DNA from: JAUMBM01 sp964645715
Lineage (GTDB): Bacteria > Bacteroidota > Bacteroidia > Chitinophagales > Saprospiraceae
Direction of reading: 5' to 3'
NCBI GenBank assembly: GCA_964645715.1
Contig: CAZYAO010000013.1
Coordinates: 14,984-78,983, forward strand
Length of the DNA: 64,000 nt
Shown here: piece by piece, positions 1 to 8,857 of the stretch
How the letters are laid out: each line of letters begins with the position of its first letter
Numbering within the stretch: the first letter of the stretch is position 1
The notes under the pieces: generated by a model
What the model was told of the DNA's origin: nothing
The model's input: the letters and a program-made list of their open reading frames with translations, nothing else
Databases searched by the model: none
Position numbers and translations under genes: made by a program

Positions 1-654
1 TTTGAAAAAGTGCATCGGGTTGTGTTTGGTACGCCTTTCAGTTTTCGGGTGTATGCGGGTCGGCATGGGTATGATTACCGGCCGCAACAGGGGCGTTGGT
101 ATGACTTGCGGGGTAATTTGCTATATGAAGAGAATAGTCTGATTAGGGCTATTGAGGGGGTGTCTTCTTTTCGCTGGGACAGTCGGGCGGCTTGCTGGCG
201 CGATGCGGAGGGTAACGATATTAGTTCGCCGGCGTCAGATTTGTTGCGTCAGTTGATTGGTCAGCGATTTGGCGTGCGGGTTGGGCAGGCCGATTGGCGG
301 CACTGGAATGGCGGGGTGTTTCTCTTCGATCATACGGCTGCGCCCTTCCTTGAGCAGTGGCACCGCTGGACGCTGGAAATCTTCTCAGACCCAGTCTGGA
401 AAACGCGTGATCAGGGTACGCTCATCGCCTGCTGCTGGCAATTTGGTCTGCAGCACCACCCTACCCTGCCCATTGAATACAATTTTTTGGCCGACTATTA
501 CAACGCCTCATTGGAGTACAGGGGCGATTTGTGCTTTGCATACAAGCACAACAGCACGCATGTCTACCATCCATTTTTTCTGCATATCTACCATCACTTT
601 GGCGATCAACAGTGGGCTGTATGGCGGGATTTCGAGCGAAGTATCTCAAAATAA
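1..654 (+). CDS. Glycosyltransferase, C-terminal part (5' end outside window)
   Basis: The frame is open from base 1 with no stop, so the start lies upstream of the window and about 217 C-terminal residues are visible. The GTG at base 10 is only the first possible start codon inside the window. The motifs WNGGVFLF and, about 35 residues later, RDQGTL, followed by LPIEYNFLADY, resemble the acceptor-side half of GT-A fold nucleotide-diphospho-sugar transferases of the GT8/glycogenin type (an N-G-G-V-F strand, then a D-Q pair and a conserved N-F). The DXD metal motif should lie in the missing N-terminal half. No membrane segment is visible. The product would add a sugar to an unknown glycan or lipid; the family call is by motif only. 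Confidence 0.55.
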   Translation, partial: FEKVHRVVFGTPFSFRVYAGRHGYDYRPQQGRWYDLRGNLLYEENSLIRAIEGVSSFRWDSRAACWRDAEGNDISSPASDLLRQLIGQRFGVRVGQADWRHWNGGVFLFDHTAAPFLEQWHRWTLEIFSDPVWKTRDQGTLIACCWQFGLQHHPTLPIEYNFLADYYNASLEYRGDLCFAYKHNSTHVYHPFFLHIYHHFGDQQWAVWRDFERSISK

Positions 655-733
655 ATCATTGTTTATCATTTAATTGCACCAGCTTGTCTGTATCCGGCAG
701 ATGTAATACATTCGTTGGTACAAAAGCACAGGC

Positions 734-2860
734 ATGAAGCGCGCAGACAGGCAGCCGGGTCTGAGCATACTGACAGCAGCCCTGCTGTTGTGCAGTTGTC
801 TGGCTGCACAGCCACCGGATACTGCAGTAACACATGCTCCGATCTTTGATACGCCTAATTATTTGCAGGAACAGCTCGAAGGTTTGTCGGATGAATCACA
901 AACGGCTGAGCTCACAGATTTCAATACTTTGCACGAGGGCTTACAGGCTTATCTCGACCGGCCTTTAGACCTCAACCATGCCAGTGTTCAGCAATTGGAA
1001 GAACTGGGCATGCTCAGTGATTTTCAGCTCAATCAGTTTTTGGCTTATCGACAGGCGCTGGGGCCGTTGATATCCATCTATGAACTGCAGGCCGTACCCG
1101 GCTTCGAGCCGGCTTTTATTCATCTGTTGCTGCCCTTTGTGACTTTGAAGGCCGAACTCGATGACTATCAGGTATCGCTGCACGAACTGTTGCGCGGGGG
1201 AAGCAATGAGTTATATATTCGCTGGTCCTACCCGCTGGAACGCGCCCGGGGATATACACAGCCACCTGGTGCGGGGGATCGCTACCTCGGCGATGCCAAC
1301 CAGTTGTATCTGCGATTCAGACATACCTACAGCAACCGCTTCAGTTGGGGATTTACAGCGGAAAAGGATCGAGGGGAACCGTTTTTCAGCGGAGAAAACC
1401 GCCGCCGGGGATTTGATTTTTGGAGTGGACATCTGGGCTTGCGGGATATGAACCGCTGGCTGCGTAGCCTGATTGTTGGTGATTTTAGTGCCAATCTGGG
1501 GCAAGGACTGGTGTTGTACACAGGTTTTGGATATGGGAAAAGTGCTGCTATCAGCAGCATACGCCGCGGGGGGCGCACCCTGAGTCCCTACGCCAGCGTG
1601 AATGAGGCAGCTTTTCTACGCGGACTGGCAATCACTACCGCCTGGCGGAAAAAATTTGAATCTACGGCCTTTGTTTCTTTTCGACGACGCGACGCCAGTA
1701 TTTCGATGCCCGATTCACTGACAACTCCCGACGAACTGCCCGTCTTTTCGGCTTTTGATCTCGACGGGTTTCATCGGACGCCAGCTGAAATGGCAGGTCG
1801 GGAAACCATCCGACACTTGCTGGCTGGCGGTAGTCTTCGCTATAACTTTGATCGTGGACATGTGGCACTCAACGGGGTCTTCCATCAGTTCGATGCCAGC
1901 CTCGTCAGTCGACCTCAACTGTACAATGCTTACTACTTTAGTGGCAGTGCATTGGCCAATGCCAGCCTTGATGTCAGCTTCAGACATCGCAATGTCAGCA
2001 CTTTTGGTGAGGCTGCTGTCAGTGACAACGGAACCCTGGCTGTATTGTCAGGGCTCTTCTTTAGCCCCGATAAAAAAGTGGATGTATCTTTACTCTTCCG
2101 GCACTACCCCTTCAAATTCAATAGTCTGATGGCCAATCCTGTAGCGGAAACTACAGGCGGCAGGAATGAAAGTGGCCTCTACTTGGGCATCGAAATCCGC
2201 CCCCACAAACACTGGCTGTTGAATGGCTATTTCGACATCTGGCAGCATACCTTCTTTCGGTTCATGGTAGACGCTCCTAGTCAGGGCTATGAGTACCGAA
2301 CCCGGCTAACCTACCAGCGCCGACGACAATATGAGGCCTACATAGAACTTCAGCACGAAAGCAAAGAAGCGAATATTCCAATTATTGACAGCCCGCTCAA
2401 TGACGTCATTCCAAATCACCGCTTCCAGTTGCGATTGCATTTTTCCCTAAAAATAAGCCCTGCACTGGAGTGGCGTAGCCGTATTGATTACGGCTATGCA
2501 GACAATGAAATTAACGAGCGTCAGCGGGGAAACAGTATCTCGCAGGATCTGCTGTACCGTCCCGTGGGCGCTCCCCTGTCTTTCACCCTTCGATATGCGT
2601 TGTTTGATACAGATGGTTACCAGGTAAGGTTCTACAACTACGAGAACGGCCTACTGTACAATTTTGCTATTCCTGCCTACTATAACCAAGGAAGCCGTTT
2701 TTATATCAATCTAAGGTACAGAGGTATAAAGCAATTGATGATCGAACTGCGGGTAGCTCGTACTTTTTGGGCCAATCAGCCTTTTATCGGCAGCGGAACG
2801 GAGCAGCTACCCGCTCCTGTGAGAACTGATTTCTCTGCACAGCTGAAATATGTATTTTGA
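734..2860 (+). CDS. Outer-membrane beta-barrel protein with N-terminal helix-hairpin-helix motifs
   Basis: 708 residues. The N-terminus has a basic start and a hydrophobic stretch ending LLLCSCLAAQ, a Sec or lipoprotein signal. Residues about 75-140 hold two helix-hairpin-helix units of the ComEA type (LDLNHASVQQLEELGML, then ISIYELQAVPGFEP). The remaining 550 residues alternate aromatic and polar residues and end in a terminal Phe (AQLKYVF), as expected of an outer-membrane barrel. HHH motifs usually bind DNA backbone, so a role in DNA uptake or surface DNA binding is possible, but that is inference; many Bacteroidota have such proteins without known function. A TACATTCG box at 707-714 with TTG 20 bases upstream is a weak promoter candidate. 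A strong terminator follows the stop. Confidence 0.7.
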   Translation: MKRADRQPGLSILTAALLLCSCLAAQPPDTAVTHAPIFDTPNYLQEQLEGLSDESQTAELTDFNTLHEGLQAYLDRPLDLNHASVQQLEELGMLSDFQLNQFLAYRQALGPLISIYELQAVPGFEPAFIHLLLPFVTLKAELDDYQVSLHELLRGGSNELYIRWSYPLERARGYTQPPGAGDRYLGDANQLYLRFRHTYSNRFSWGFTAEKDRGEPFFSGENRRRGFDFWSGHLGLRDMNRWLRSLIVGDFSANLGQGLVLYTGFGYGKSAAISSIRRGGRTLSPYASVNEAAFLRGLAITTAWRKKFESTAFVSFRRRDASISMPDSLTTPDELPVFSAFDLDGFHRTPAEMAGRETIRHLLAGGSLRYNFDRGHVALNGVFHQFDASLVSRPQLYNAYYFSGSALANASLDVSFRHRNVSTFGEAAVSDNGTLAVLSGLFFSPDKKVDVSLLFRHYPFKFNSLMANPVAETTGGRNESGLYLGIEIRPHKHWLLNGYFDIWQHTFFRFMVDAPSQGYEYRTRLTYQRRRQYEAYIELQHESKEANIPIIDSPLNDVIPNHRFQLRLHFSLKISPALEWRSRIDYGYADNEINERQRGNSISQDLLYRPVGAPLSFTLRYALFDTDGYQVRFYNYENGLLYNFAIPAYYNQGSRFYINLRYRGIKQLMIELRVARTFWANQPFIGSGTEQLPAPVRTDFSAQLKYVF

Positions 2861-2878
2861 TTACGCTACTAAAAAGAT

Positions 2879-2914
2879 GAGCCGGCCGCACTCACTGCGA
2901 CCGGCTCTTTTTTT
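2879..2914 (+). terminator. Rho-independent terminator after the barrel protein
   Basis: The stem GAGCCGG (2879-2885) pairs with CCGGCTC (2901-2907); an inner CGC/GCG pair extends it. Seven T residues follow at 2908-2914. It lies 18 bases after the stop of the preceding gene. Confidence 0.88.
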
Positions 2915-3178
2915 ACCTCATTAGTCTGTCGGGTCAGCTTACTGACCGACATATCGCCCCGGTAAGGAAGGCAAAGAAACGCAAATGTTCATGAGATTGT
3001 GATGGGTCGGAAGACCGTAGGAAAACGTTACTATCATTTACTAGGCCGTCGATGAAACAAAGGTATGACAACTTTTTTTATCCACAAGAATTTGAAAAAA
3101 GCAGTTTCTACCATTTACTGAACGGTCACTTTCCTGTGTGTTTTGTACAGTGAAGTGTGCTGTACGGCGACCGCAAAT
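2915..3178. other. Intergenic region between convergent genes
   Basis: Together with the terminator this 318-base gap separates the barrel gene from the 3' end of surE. It holds a small imperfect hairpin, GTCGGGTCAG (2928-2937) against CTGACCGAC (2942-2950) with one bulge, and a 6-bp dyad GTACAG/CTGTAC at 3145-3165. Neither has a T-tract. I see no convincing gene. Confidence 0.5.
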
Positions 3179-3946
3179 TCATCGCTCAAGCGACTTGAAG
3201 AATGGAATGGCCGCGTAGTGGGTCATATCGTGCATGGAGGGCACAACGCTGATGTAGTTGTTTTCGAGCGCCCATACATCCGTGTCCTCCCCTTTGTCAT
3301 CATTGACAAAGCGACCTGTGAGCCAATAGTATTTTTGCCCGCGAGGATCCTTTGCCTCCACAAATTCTTCCTTCCAGCGAGCGTCGGCCTGTCGGCAAAT
3401 GCGCACGCCCTTGATTGGATGATCGGATCTTCTCGGTATGTTTACATTCAGCAGATTACCGTGGGGCATACCTTCTCCCAGGACAAAACGCATCAGTTCG
3501 CTGACAAATGGCACTGCATGATCAAAATCTGCCTCGTAAGAATAGTCCAGCAATGAAAATCCAATGCTGGGAATACCCTCCAGTGAAGCCTCCATGGCTG
3601 CTGATAAGGTTCCCGAGTAAATAATATTCAGAGAGGCATTGCTGCCGTGGTTGATACCGGAGACGCAGAGGGCAATCTCTCGATCTTTTAGCAGAACGTT
3701 CTTAGCCAGCTTCACACAATCGACCGGAGTACCACTACACTCATAGGCCTGTATGCCCGGAAATACGCGGCTTTCGTGCAGGCGGAGTGGCACATGAAGG
3801 GTAATGGCGTGCCCCATGCCTGATTGTGGGGAATCCGGTGCTACAACAATCACCTCACCCAGTTGATGGGCAATTTCTACCAGTGTACGTATGCCCGGCG
3901 CGGTGATACCGTCGTCATTGGTAACAAGAATAAGTGGCTTTTTCAT
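3179..3946 (-). CDS. surE: 5'/3'-nucleotidase SurE
   Basis: 255 residues starting MKKPLILVTNDDG. A further 19 in-frame codons upstream were rejected because SurE proteins start just before the VTNDDG metal-binding motif. SurE is a metal-dependent, cytosolic nucleoside monophosphate phosphatase (EC 3.1.3.5) linked to stationary-phase survival. The visible motifs are NDDG (metal), SGMGHAIT, SGTPVDCVKLA and SGINHGSNA with the conserved Asn, followed by YSGTLSAAMEA. Its length matches the family. It is the last gene of a minus-strand run with mqnB, 53 bases upstream. Confidence 0.95.
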   Translation of the reverse strand: MKKPLILVTNDDGITAPGIRTLVEIAHQLGEVIVVAPDSPQSGMGHAITLHVPLRLHESRVFPGIQAYECSGTPVDCVKLAKNVLLKDREIALCVSGINHGSNASLNIIYSGTLSAAMEASLEGIPSIGFSLLDYSYEADFDHAVPFVSELMRFVLGEGMPHGNLLNVNIPRRSDHPIKGVRICRQADARWKEEFVEAKDPRGQKYYWLTGRFVNDDKGEDTDVWALENNYISVVPSMHDMTHYAAIPFFKSLER

Positions 3947-3999
3947 GATGTAAAGGTAGTAAATGACGATAAATATGCAGGTTTTAACCCAGGCTACAA

Positions 4000-4698
4000 T
4001 CACAATTCCGTATCCGACAAGTAATCGTACAAGAATTCCGAAAGTGTACCAACAGCCTCCTCTAGTCGCCAGTTGGCACGATTGCGTGTTTCGACATAAT
4101 TGCTGATGGCGCGAAACTGTCTGAATTGTTGCTGTCCGGACTGCAGGCAGGCCCAGAAAAAAGAAGCCCCCTCCATACTCTCGGTTTGTACTTCCGGAAA
4201 TACAGTCCGCACCGCATCAATAGAAGGCTGGTATCCATGGACGCGATTGACACTCAACCCCTGCACGGCAGGAATTCCTCTGCCATAAAGGGCATTGGGA
4301 TTGCATAGTTTTCCACCGGTCAGCGGGAAAGTGTCGGGAGACTGCAGAACTGTCTGGTGCAGGGGAACAAATGTGCCATCGGCCTGCTCTATGCCCAAGT
4401 CTCCAAATTGTTCACAGTGGATTTCGGTCAACTGTCCAAGCTGCAGCGATCGATCATAGGCACCGGCAACACCCGCCTGTACCAATCGATCATAGCGGTT
4501 GCTGCCGAGCGTTGCCCCCAGCATAAAAGCAGTAGCTGGCAGCCCTACACCGGTGATTAGCACGTGCAATTCCTGTTGCGCCCACTGGTATATGCGCAGA
4601 TCGCCAGCGCAGTGCACAGGCTCATCTCCCAGCCTGTGCAACAAGGGCACTATCTCAAAGGTTGTAGCAACTACCAGCAGTGTTCGGTGCTTTCTCAT
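4000..4698 (-). CDS. mqnB: Futalosine hydrolase
   Basis: 232 residues from MRKHRTLLVVATTFEI. The longer frame upstream (48 more codons) is antisense noise. It belongs to the nucleoside phosphorylase/MTAN superfamily: GVGLPATAF, QAGVAGAYD, and near the C-terminus TESMEGASFFWAC, where the Glu-Met-Glu motif binds ribose. Closest by motif to MqnB, which cleaves futalosine to dehypoxanthinyl futalosine and hypoxanthine (EC 3.2.2.26) in the futalosine route to menaquinone. Its ATG overlaps the stop of the upstream PorV-like gene by 4 bp, and it also has its own TATCTTTG box just before the start. The other mqn genes are not in the window. 5'-methylthioadenosine nucleosidase is the main alternative. 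Confidence 0.85.
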   Translation of the reverse strand: MRKHRTLLVVATTFEIVPLLHRLGDEPVHCAGDLRIYQWAQQELHVLITGVGLPATAFMLGATLGSNRYDRLVQAGVAGAYDRSLQLGQLTEIHCEQFGDLGIEQADGTFVPLHQTVLQSPDTFPLTGGKLCNPNALYGRGIPAVQGLSVNRVHGYQPSIDAVRTVFPEVQTESMEGASFFWACLQSGQQQFRQFRAISNYVETRNRANWRLEEAVGTLSEFLYDYLSDTEL

Positions 4699-5507
4699 AC
4701 CCCAAAGATAAGACTTACCGCAGGATGAAGTCCCAGTATGTGATGCCAGGCAATGGCAATATCCATCCACAAACTCTTCTGCAGCCGCAACCCAGCACCC
4801 ACACTCAGCCTTACAGGCCTGCTGGCCAAGCCAAGACGACACGAAAAAGATTCATGCAGCCGATAATCAATACCTGCCCGAAACTGTGTAGAAGCCTGAA
4901 TATCTTTCTCTGCTTCTGCCAACAGTAACAACTGTTCCGCCGGCCGATAGCGTATGCCAATAGCCAGACAGGCAGGTAGGTATTCTCCCTCCAAAACCGA
5001 TGTGCGGAAGGGATTGAGCAACCGAAAGCCGATACTTACCGCTTCACTCACAGCTGCTTGCATACCGATGGCCGCAGATAGCGCACGGGCAGATCCATAC
5101 GTGGGAATGGCTACTTGCAGTCCGTGAATCTGTACGCCCAACAATAGCCTCGAACTCAATACACGCCCATACCCCATGCTAATCCGTTGCTCGTAATATG
5201 CCGGATGCCCCGTATGCTGTACAGCTATCGACCAACTGCCACTGCGCATGCCGCGAACATACGCTGCCGCAAGCAGCCGAACATCGGGTAGCCACGCGGG
5301 TTGCTGCGCAGTCACTGTCACTGCCTGCTCCAGCCCAAGCCGTGCTATGCCGGCCGGATTGCTCCAGCATGATTCTATCCCCTCCAGAGCAGTGCCACTG
5401 CCGCCCATGGACAGACTGCGGGCAGTCTCCAATGGCTGCGAGCCTGGCTGTGCCACTGCGGACAGCCAGGTGGTGATCATGACAATCACCCAAAACTGTT
5501 GTTTCAT
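4695..5507 (-). CDS. PorV/FadL-like outer-membrane barrel protein
   Basis: 270 residues with a clear Sec signal (MKQQFWVIVMITTWLSAVAQ). After it comes ETARSLSMGGSGTALEGIESCWSNPAG, the hallmark opening of the PorV/PorQ and FadL-related barrels in Bacteroidota, in which a small N-terminal plug with an S-N-P-A motif precedes the strands. The remainder has alternating barrel-like strands. PorV and PorQ work in type IX secretion, but this protein is shorter than PorV (about 380-400 residues), so its exact function is unassigned. Its start overlaps the GH1 stop by 4 bp and its stop overlaps the mqnB start by 4 bp, so the three genes are translationally coupled. Confidence 0.65.
   Translation of the reverse strand: MKQQFWVIVMITTWLSAVAQPGSQPLETARSLSMGGSGTALEGIESCWSNPAGIARLGLEQAVTVTAQQPAWLPDVRLLAAAYVRGMRSGSWSIAVQHTGHPAYYEQRISMGYGRVLSSRLLLGVQIHGLQVAIPTYGSARALSAAIGMQAAVSEAVSIGFRLLNPFRTSVLEGEYLPACLAIGIRYRPAEQLLLLAEAEKDIQASTQFRAGIDYRLHESFSCRLGLASRPVRLSVGAGLRLQKSLWMDIAIAWHHILGLHPAVSLIFGV
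4703..4710 (-). promoter_or_regulatory. -7 box TATCTTTG before mqnB
   Basis: On the minus strand TATCTTTG ends five bases before the mqnB ATG (4698). It matches the Bacteroidota -7 consensus TAnnTTTG. It lies inside the 3' end of the upstream gene, so mqnB may have both operon and private, near-leaderless transcription. Confidence 0.45.
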
Positions 5508-6685
5508 ATAGTAAGCGCGTTTTGTGCAACCAGTCGGGCATAGTACTCCCCCGCTGCCGTCATCTGCCTCTCCATAGTCGCCAAATCAACCCGCACCAGC
5601 CCAAAGCGATAGGTAGGCCCCAGATTCCACTCAAAATTGTCCCAAGTACTCCAATGGATATAACCCTTCAGCGGAATCCCCGCTTCAATGACCTCATGGC
5701 ATACTTTTACATAATCATTAATCGCCTCTATGCGCTGCTGATCATCGTCTGTACAAATACCGTTTTCAGTCACCCAAAGCGGCTTGTGATAGCGATGCCA
5801 AAATTCACGCAGGCGCAGTCCTAAACCCTCCGGACGATATCCCCACATTTTATCGTGCGCACGCCCCATAGCCTCCAATGCCCCGGGGCGGTCAATCTCC
5901 GTAATCGGAAAGGGGTCAAATAATACATACGCATAGTAACTAAGTCCCCAAAAATCAACCTGCTCAAATGGCCGGGCTGCGTATCGATGAAACCAATAGT
6001 CCATAAAGGCAGCTACTGCCCGACCCGCCAGATTGAGTCCTTCAAACCAACCCGTATTGAGGGAAATACCCACGGGATGCTGCGGAAAACGCTGTTTGAT
6101 ACACGAATAAGCTATATCATGCGCCTTGCCCATATGCCGCAGTACGCGATGTGCCTGATCAAACCGAAGCTTCCGGCAGGGAGGAAAGTTGCCCAGCACA
6201 TAGCCATTCAGGGCAAAAACATTGGGCTCATTAAATGTATTCCAATAACTTACATACGAACCAAAGGCCTCCAGACACTGCTGCAAAAAATCAACATAAC
6301 AACCAACAGAACGCTCGTCTACCCAGCCGCCCTGCGCTTCCAACCACCGGGGATGGGTAAAATGGTGAACAACCAGCATGATGGACACCCCTTTTTCGTG
6401 CAGAGAGATGAACAAACGACGGTACTCATCAACCACAGCCTCGTCAAAGCGTGCATAAGCCGACGGCTGAAGCCGGGCCCAGTCTAGACCACAACGGTAC
6501 AGTTTTCCTAGCCGCCCGATGTAGGCAGCATCTTCTTCCCTGCGTAGTTCGTGATCCGTCGTGCGGACAAAGGTATAGCCATCTTTGGATACGAAGCCAC
6601 GCCAATTGTGATCGGAGGCGGTCTCTACCTGAGCCGCCGCTGTGGAAGTGCCCCACACAAAGTCCTCTGGAAAATTGATGCGCAT
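5504..6685 (-). CDS. Glycoside hydrolase family 1 (beta-glucosidase-like)
   Basis: 393 residues from MRINFPEDFVWGTSTAAAQ; the upstream 20 codons were rejected because GH1 proteins begin at this FP-x-F-x-WG-x-A-T-A-like segment. Both catalytic glutamates are visible: the acid/base in NTFNEPNVF (about Glu153) and the nucleophile in WVTENGI (about Glu306). DNFEWNLGPTYRFGLVRVD near the end is the conserved aglycone/substrate loop. It cleaves terminal beta-linked sugars with retention; the sugar specificity cannot be read. It is shorter than the usual 440-470 residues, from loop trimming rather than truncation. No signal peptide, so cytoplasmic. A 4-bp overlap couples it to the next gene. Confidence 0.9.
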   Translation of the reverse strand: MRINFPEDFVWGTSTAAAQVETASDHNWRGFVSKDGYTFVRTTDHELRREEDAAYIGRLGKLYRCGLDWARLQPSAYARFDEAVVDEYRRLFISLHEKGVSIMLVVHHFTHPRWLEAQGGWVDERSVGCYVDFLQQCLEAFGSYVSYWNTFNEPNVFALNGYVLGNFPPCRKLRFDQAHRVLRHMGKAHDIAYSCIKQRFPQHPVGISLNTGWFEGLNLAGRAVAAFMDYWFHRYAARPFEQVDFWGLSYYAYVLFDPFPITEIDRPGALEAMGRAHDKMWGYRPEGLGLRLREFWHRYHKPLWVTENGICTDDDQQRIEAINDYVKVCHEVIEAGIPLKGYIHWSTWDNFEWNLGPTYRFGLVRVDLATMERQMTAAGEYYARLVAQNALTI

Positions 6686-6740
6686 GGTTGTATGGTCATT
6701 GAAAAGGTGCTTTGGCGCAAAACCGCTGTGAGGCCGCCTC

Positions 6741-6780
6741 CACATGCACTTTGACGACTAAAGCCGTCAAAGTGCATGTG
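6741..6780. repeat. Perfect 16-bp inverted repeat (hairpin) between the lipoprotein and GH1 genes
   Basis: CACATGCACTTTGACG (6741-6756) is exactly mirrored at 6765-6780 with an 8-base loop. There is no T-tract on either side, so it is not a classical rho-independent terminator. It lies in the 115-base gap downstream of the TolB-like gene and upstream of the GH1 start. Confidence 0.85.
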
Positions 6781-6800
6781 AGCATTGTTTACCGAGAGGC

Positions 6801-7904
6801 TTACTCCTCCCAGTCAGCAATAAATACATTGGTATCTCTGGTTCCGCCATTGTTGCGGTTCGAGGCAAAAACTAGCTGTTTGCCGTCGCGGCTAAACATA
6901 GGGAAAGCATCGAATACACCATCGTATGTGAGCTGTTTAAGCCCTGTACCATCAGCATTAATAATAAACAAATTGAACTGACGCCCGCCCGGACTGTGGT
7001 GGTTACTGGTAAAGAGAATTCGCTTGCCATCAGGGTGGAAGTAGGGAGCCCAGTTGGCTTTGCCAAGGTTCGTCACCTGCCGTAAATTGCTGCCGTCAAC
7101 ATTGCAAACAAAAATTTCCATATTGGTCGGCTGCACCAGACCTTTGGCAAGTAAGCCTTTATAGATACTGATCTCCTCTTCTGTCTTTGGTCTTGAAGCC
7201 CTGAAAACGAGCTGCTTACCGTCGGGAGAAAAGAAAGCACCACCATCATAACCCAGGTCAAATGTCACCTGCTTCACATCTGAACCATCAACGTTCATGG
7301 TGTACAACTCGAGGTCACCCGTGCGATCAGACGTAAATACAACGCGCTTACCATCGGGTGAAAGCGTAGCCTCAGCATCATATCCTTTGGCGTCTGTCAG
7401 CTGCCCGGTAACCTCCCCTTTCAGATTGGCCGTGAAAATATCGAAAGTGGAAAAAATAGGCCAGACGTATTTTCCGTCTACCAGCCGGGGTGCTTCGGGA
7501 CACTCATCGCCTGCGTGATGTGTACTCGCATACAAGACTTCCTTGTCACCAGGCAGAAAGTAAGCACAGGTTGTGCGCCCCTTGCCCGTGCTCAGCATCG
7601 GTGGCCTGCCGCCTTCCGTACCCTTCAGTGGCATATAAAAAATTTGGTCGCAGGCTGTACCCCAGTTGGTATTGGTACTCTGAAACACAAGATAGCGGCC
7701 ATTGAAGCTGAAGTATGCCTCCGCATTATCTCCACCAAAAGTTAGTTGCCTAATGTTTTTAATGTGCCGCTCGTCGGGGTAGCGGAGACTGTCTACAGAA
7801 GACGAATCTTTGGACGCATCGGTCATACCTGCCTGCTTGGTCCGGCAGGAAGTCAACAACAACAAGGGTGCCAACAGGCTACCTAAAATCAGTAAAAAAC
7901 GCAT
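6801..7904 (-). CDS. TolB-like beta-propeller lipoprotein (PD40 repeats)
   Basis: 367 residues. The N-terminus is a lipoprotein signal with lipobox LLTSC, so the mature protein starts at about Cys20. The body has repeated PD40/WD40-like blades: TLSPDGKRVVFTSDR, FFSPDGKQLVFRASR, YFHPDGKRILFTSNH and MFSRDGKQLVFASNR, as in TolB and the six-bladed propeller domains. Its fold is confident; its partner is unknown. Because no TolA, TolQ or Pal genes adjoin it, it is probably one of the many stand-alone PD40 periplasmic or surface proteins of Bacteroidota. It is transcribed divergently from lipB. Confidence 0.85.
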   Translation of the reverse strand: MRFLLILGSLLAPLLLLTSCRTKQAGMTDASKDSSSVDSLRYPDERHIKNIRQLTFGGDNAEAYFSFNGRYLVFQSTNTNWGTACDQIFYMPLKGTEGGRPPMLSTGKGRTTCAYFLPGDKEVLYASTHHAGDECPEAPRLVDGKYVWPIFSTFDIFTANLKGEVTGQLTDAKGYDAEATLSPDGKRVVFTSDRTGDLELYTMNVDGSDVKQVTFDLGYDGGAFFSPDGKQLVFRASRPKTEEEISIYKGLLAKGLVQPTNMEIFVCNVDGSNLRQVTNLGKANWAPYFHPDGKRILFTSNHHSPGGRQFNLFIINADGTGLKQLTYDGVFDAFPMFSRDGKQLVFASNRNNGGTRDTNVFIADWEE

Positions 7905-7986
7905 GGATTATTGTTTATATGTACGACTGTCCCGTACTGCATTTGCCGGCAAACAACTATTGCTGCCGTCGCTACGGGCTTCATCG

Positions 7987-7994
7987 CAAAGCTA
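7987..7994 (-). promoter_or_regulatory. -7 box TAGCTTTG upstream of the TolB-like lipoprotein
   Basis: TAGCTTTG on the minus strand, about 80 bases before the start at 7904. It matches TAnnTTTG. No TTG/TTTG at a 17-23 base spacing was found, so the call is tentative. Confidence 0.3.
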
Positions 7995-8137
7995 AGGAAT
8001 GCATTTGATATTCTTTACATAGCTGCAAAGCTCTGGTACATCTTGATTTGTTTATGACAAATTAACACAGACTGGACCAAAAAATACCCCGCTTTACCGC
8101 AAAAGTTGCGAACTTTGCTTCATCATTCTCTCTTGTA

Positions 8138-8857
8138 ATGCCAACAGTTTTTTTCAAGGATTTGGGCAGCATTGACTACAAAGCCGCCTGGGACTATCAG
8201 ACAGCCCTGCATCAGGAATTGGTAACTGCCAAGCTCCTGCGCCGGGCCCAGCCACCTGCCCAAGAAAGTAATCAGGTACCCATTCACCACTATCTCCTTT
8301 TTTGCGAGCATCCACCCGTATATACCCTGGGTAAAAGTGGCAGTGAAAGCAATCTGTTGCTTACTGCCGAAAAATTGCTCGAAAATGGTTTTCAATACTA
8401 TAAAATTAATCGGGGAGGTGACATTACCTACCACGGGCCAGGCCAGATTGTCGGCTACCCTATCTTTGATCTCGATGATTTCTTCACGGATGTTCACCGC
8501 TACGTACGAACGCTGGAAGAGGCTATCATACAGACATTAGCCCACTACAACATTGAATCGCTCCGAGTCCCTCAGTATACCGGTGTCTGGCTGCCAGCCA
8601 ATGCGAAGGGAGATCCCTTACGCAAAATTTGTGCCATCGGCGTTCACCTGAGCCGCTGGGTCACTATGCATGGATTTGCCTTCAATGTCAATACCAACCT
8701 GGATCACTTCGGCCACATAATCCCCTGCGGTATCGCAGATGATGATAAGGCCGTCACCAGTATGCAAAAAGAGCTGGGCAGGGAAGTCAATGTGGAGGAA
8801 GTCAAAGATGTTTTAAAAAATAAGCTAGCCTCGTTATTTGTATTTGATTATGGTTAA
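8138..8857 (+). CDS. lipB: Lipoyl(octanoyl) transferase
   Basis: 239 residues. LipB moves octanoate from acyl-carrier protein to lipoyl domains of 2-oxoacid dehydrogenases and the glycine cleavage H protein (EC 2.3.1.181). The signature RGGDITYHGPGQIVGYPI is present, then the catalytic Lys in RKICAIGVH (about Lys163) and the catalytic Cys in IIPCGI (about Cys196), with MHGFAFNVN between them. Length is normal for the family. It starts at the first ATG, 233 bases from the divergent lipoprotein gene. The lipA partner is not in the window. Confidence 0.96.
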   Translation: MPTVFFKDLGSIDYKAAWDYQTALHQELVTAKLLRRAQPPAQESNQVPIHHYLLFCEHPPVYTLGKSGSESNLLLTAEKLLENGFQYYKINRGGDITYHGPGQIVGYPIFDLDDFFTDVHRYVRTLEEAIIQTLAHYNIESLRVPQYTGVWLPANAKGDPLRKICAIGVHLSRWVTMHGFAFNVNTNLDHFGHIIPCGIADDDKAVTSMQKELGREVNVEEVKDVLKNKLASLFVFDYG

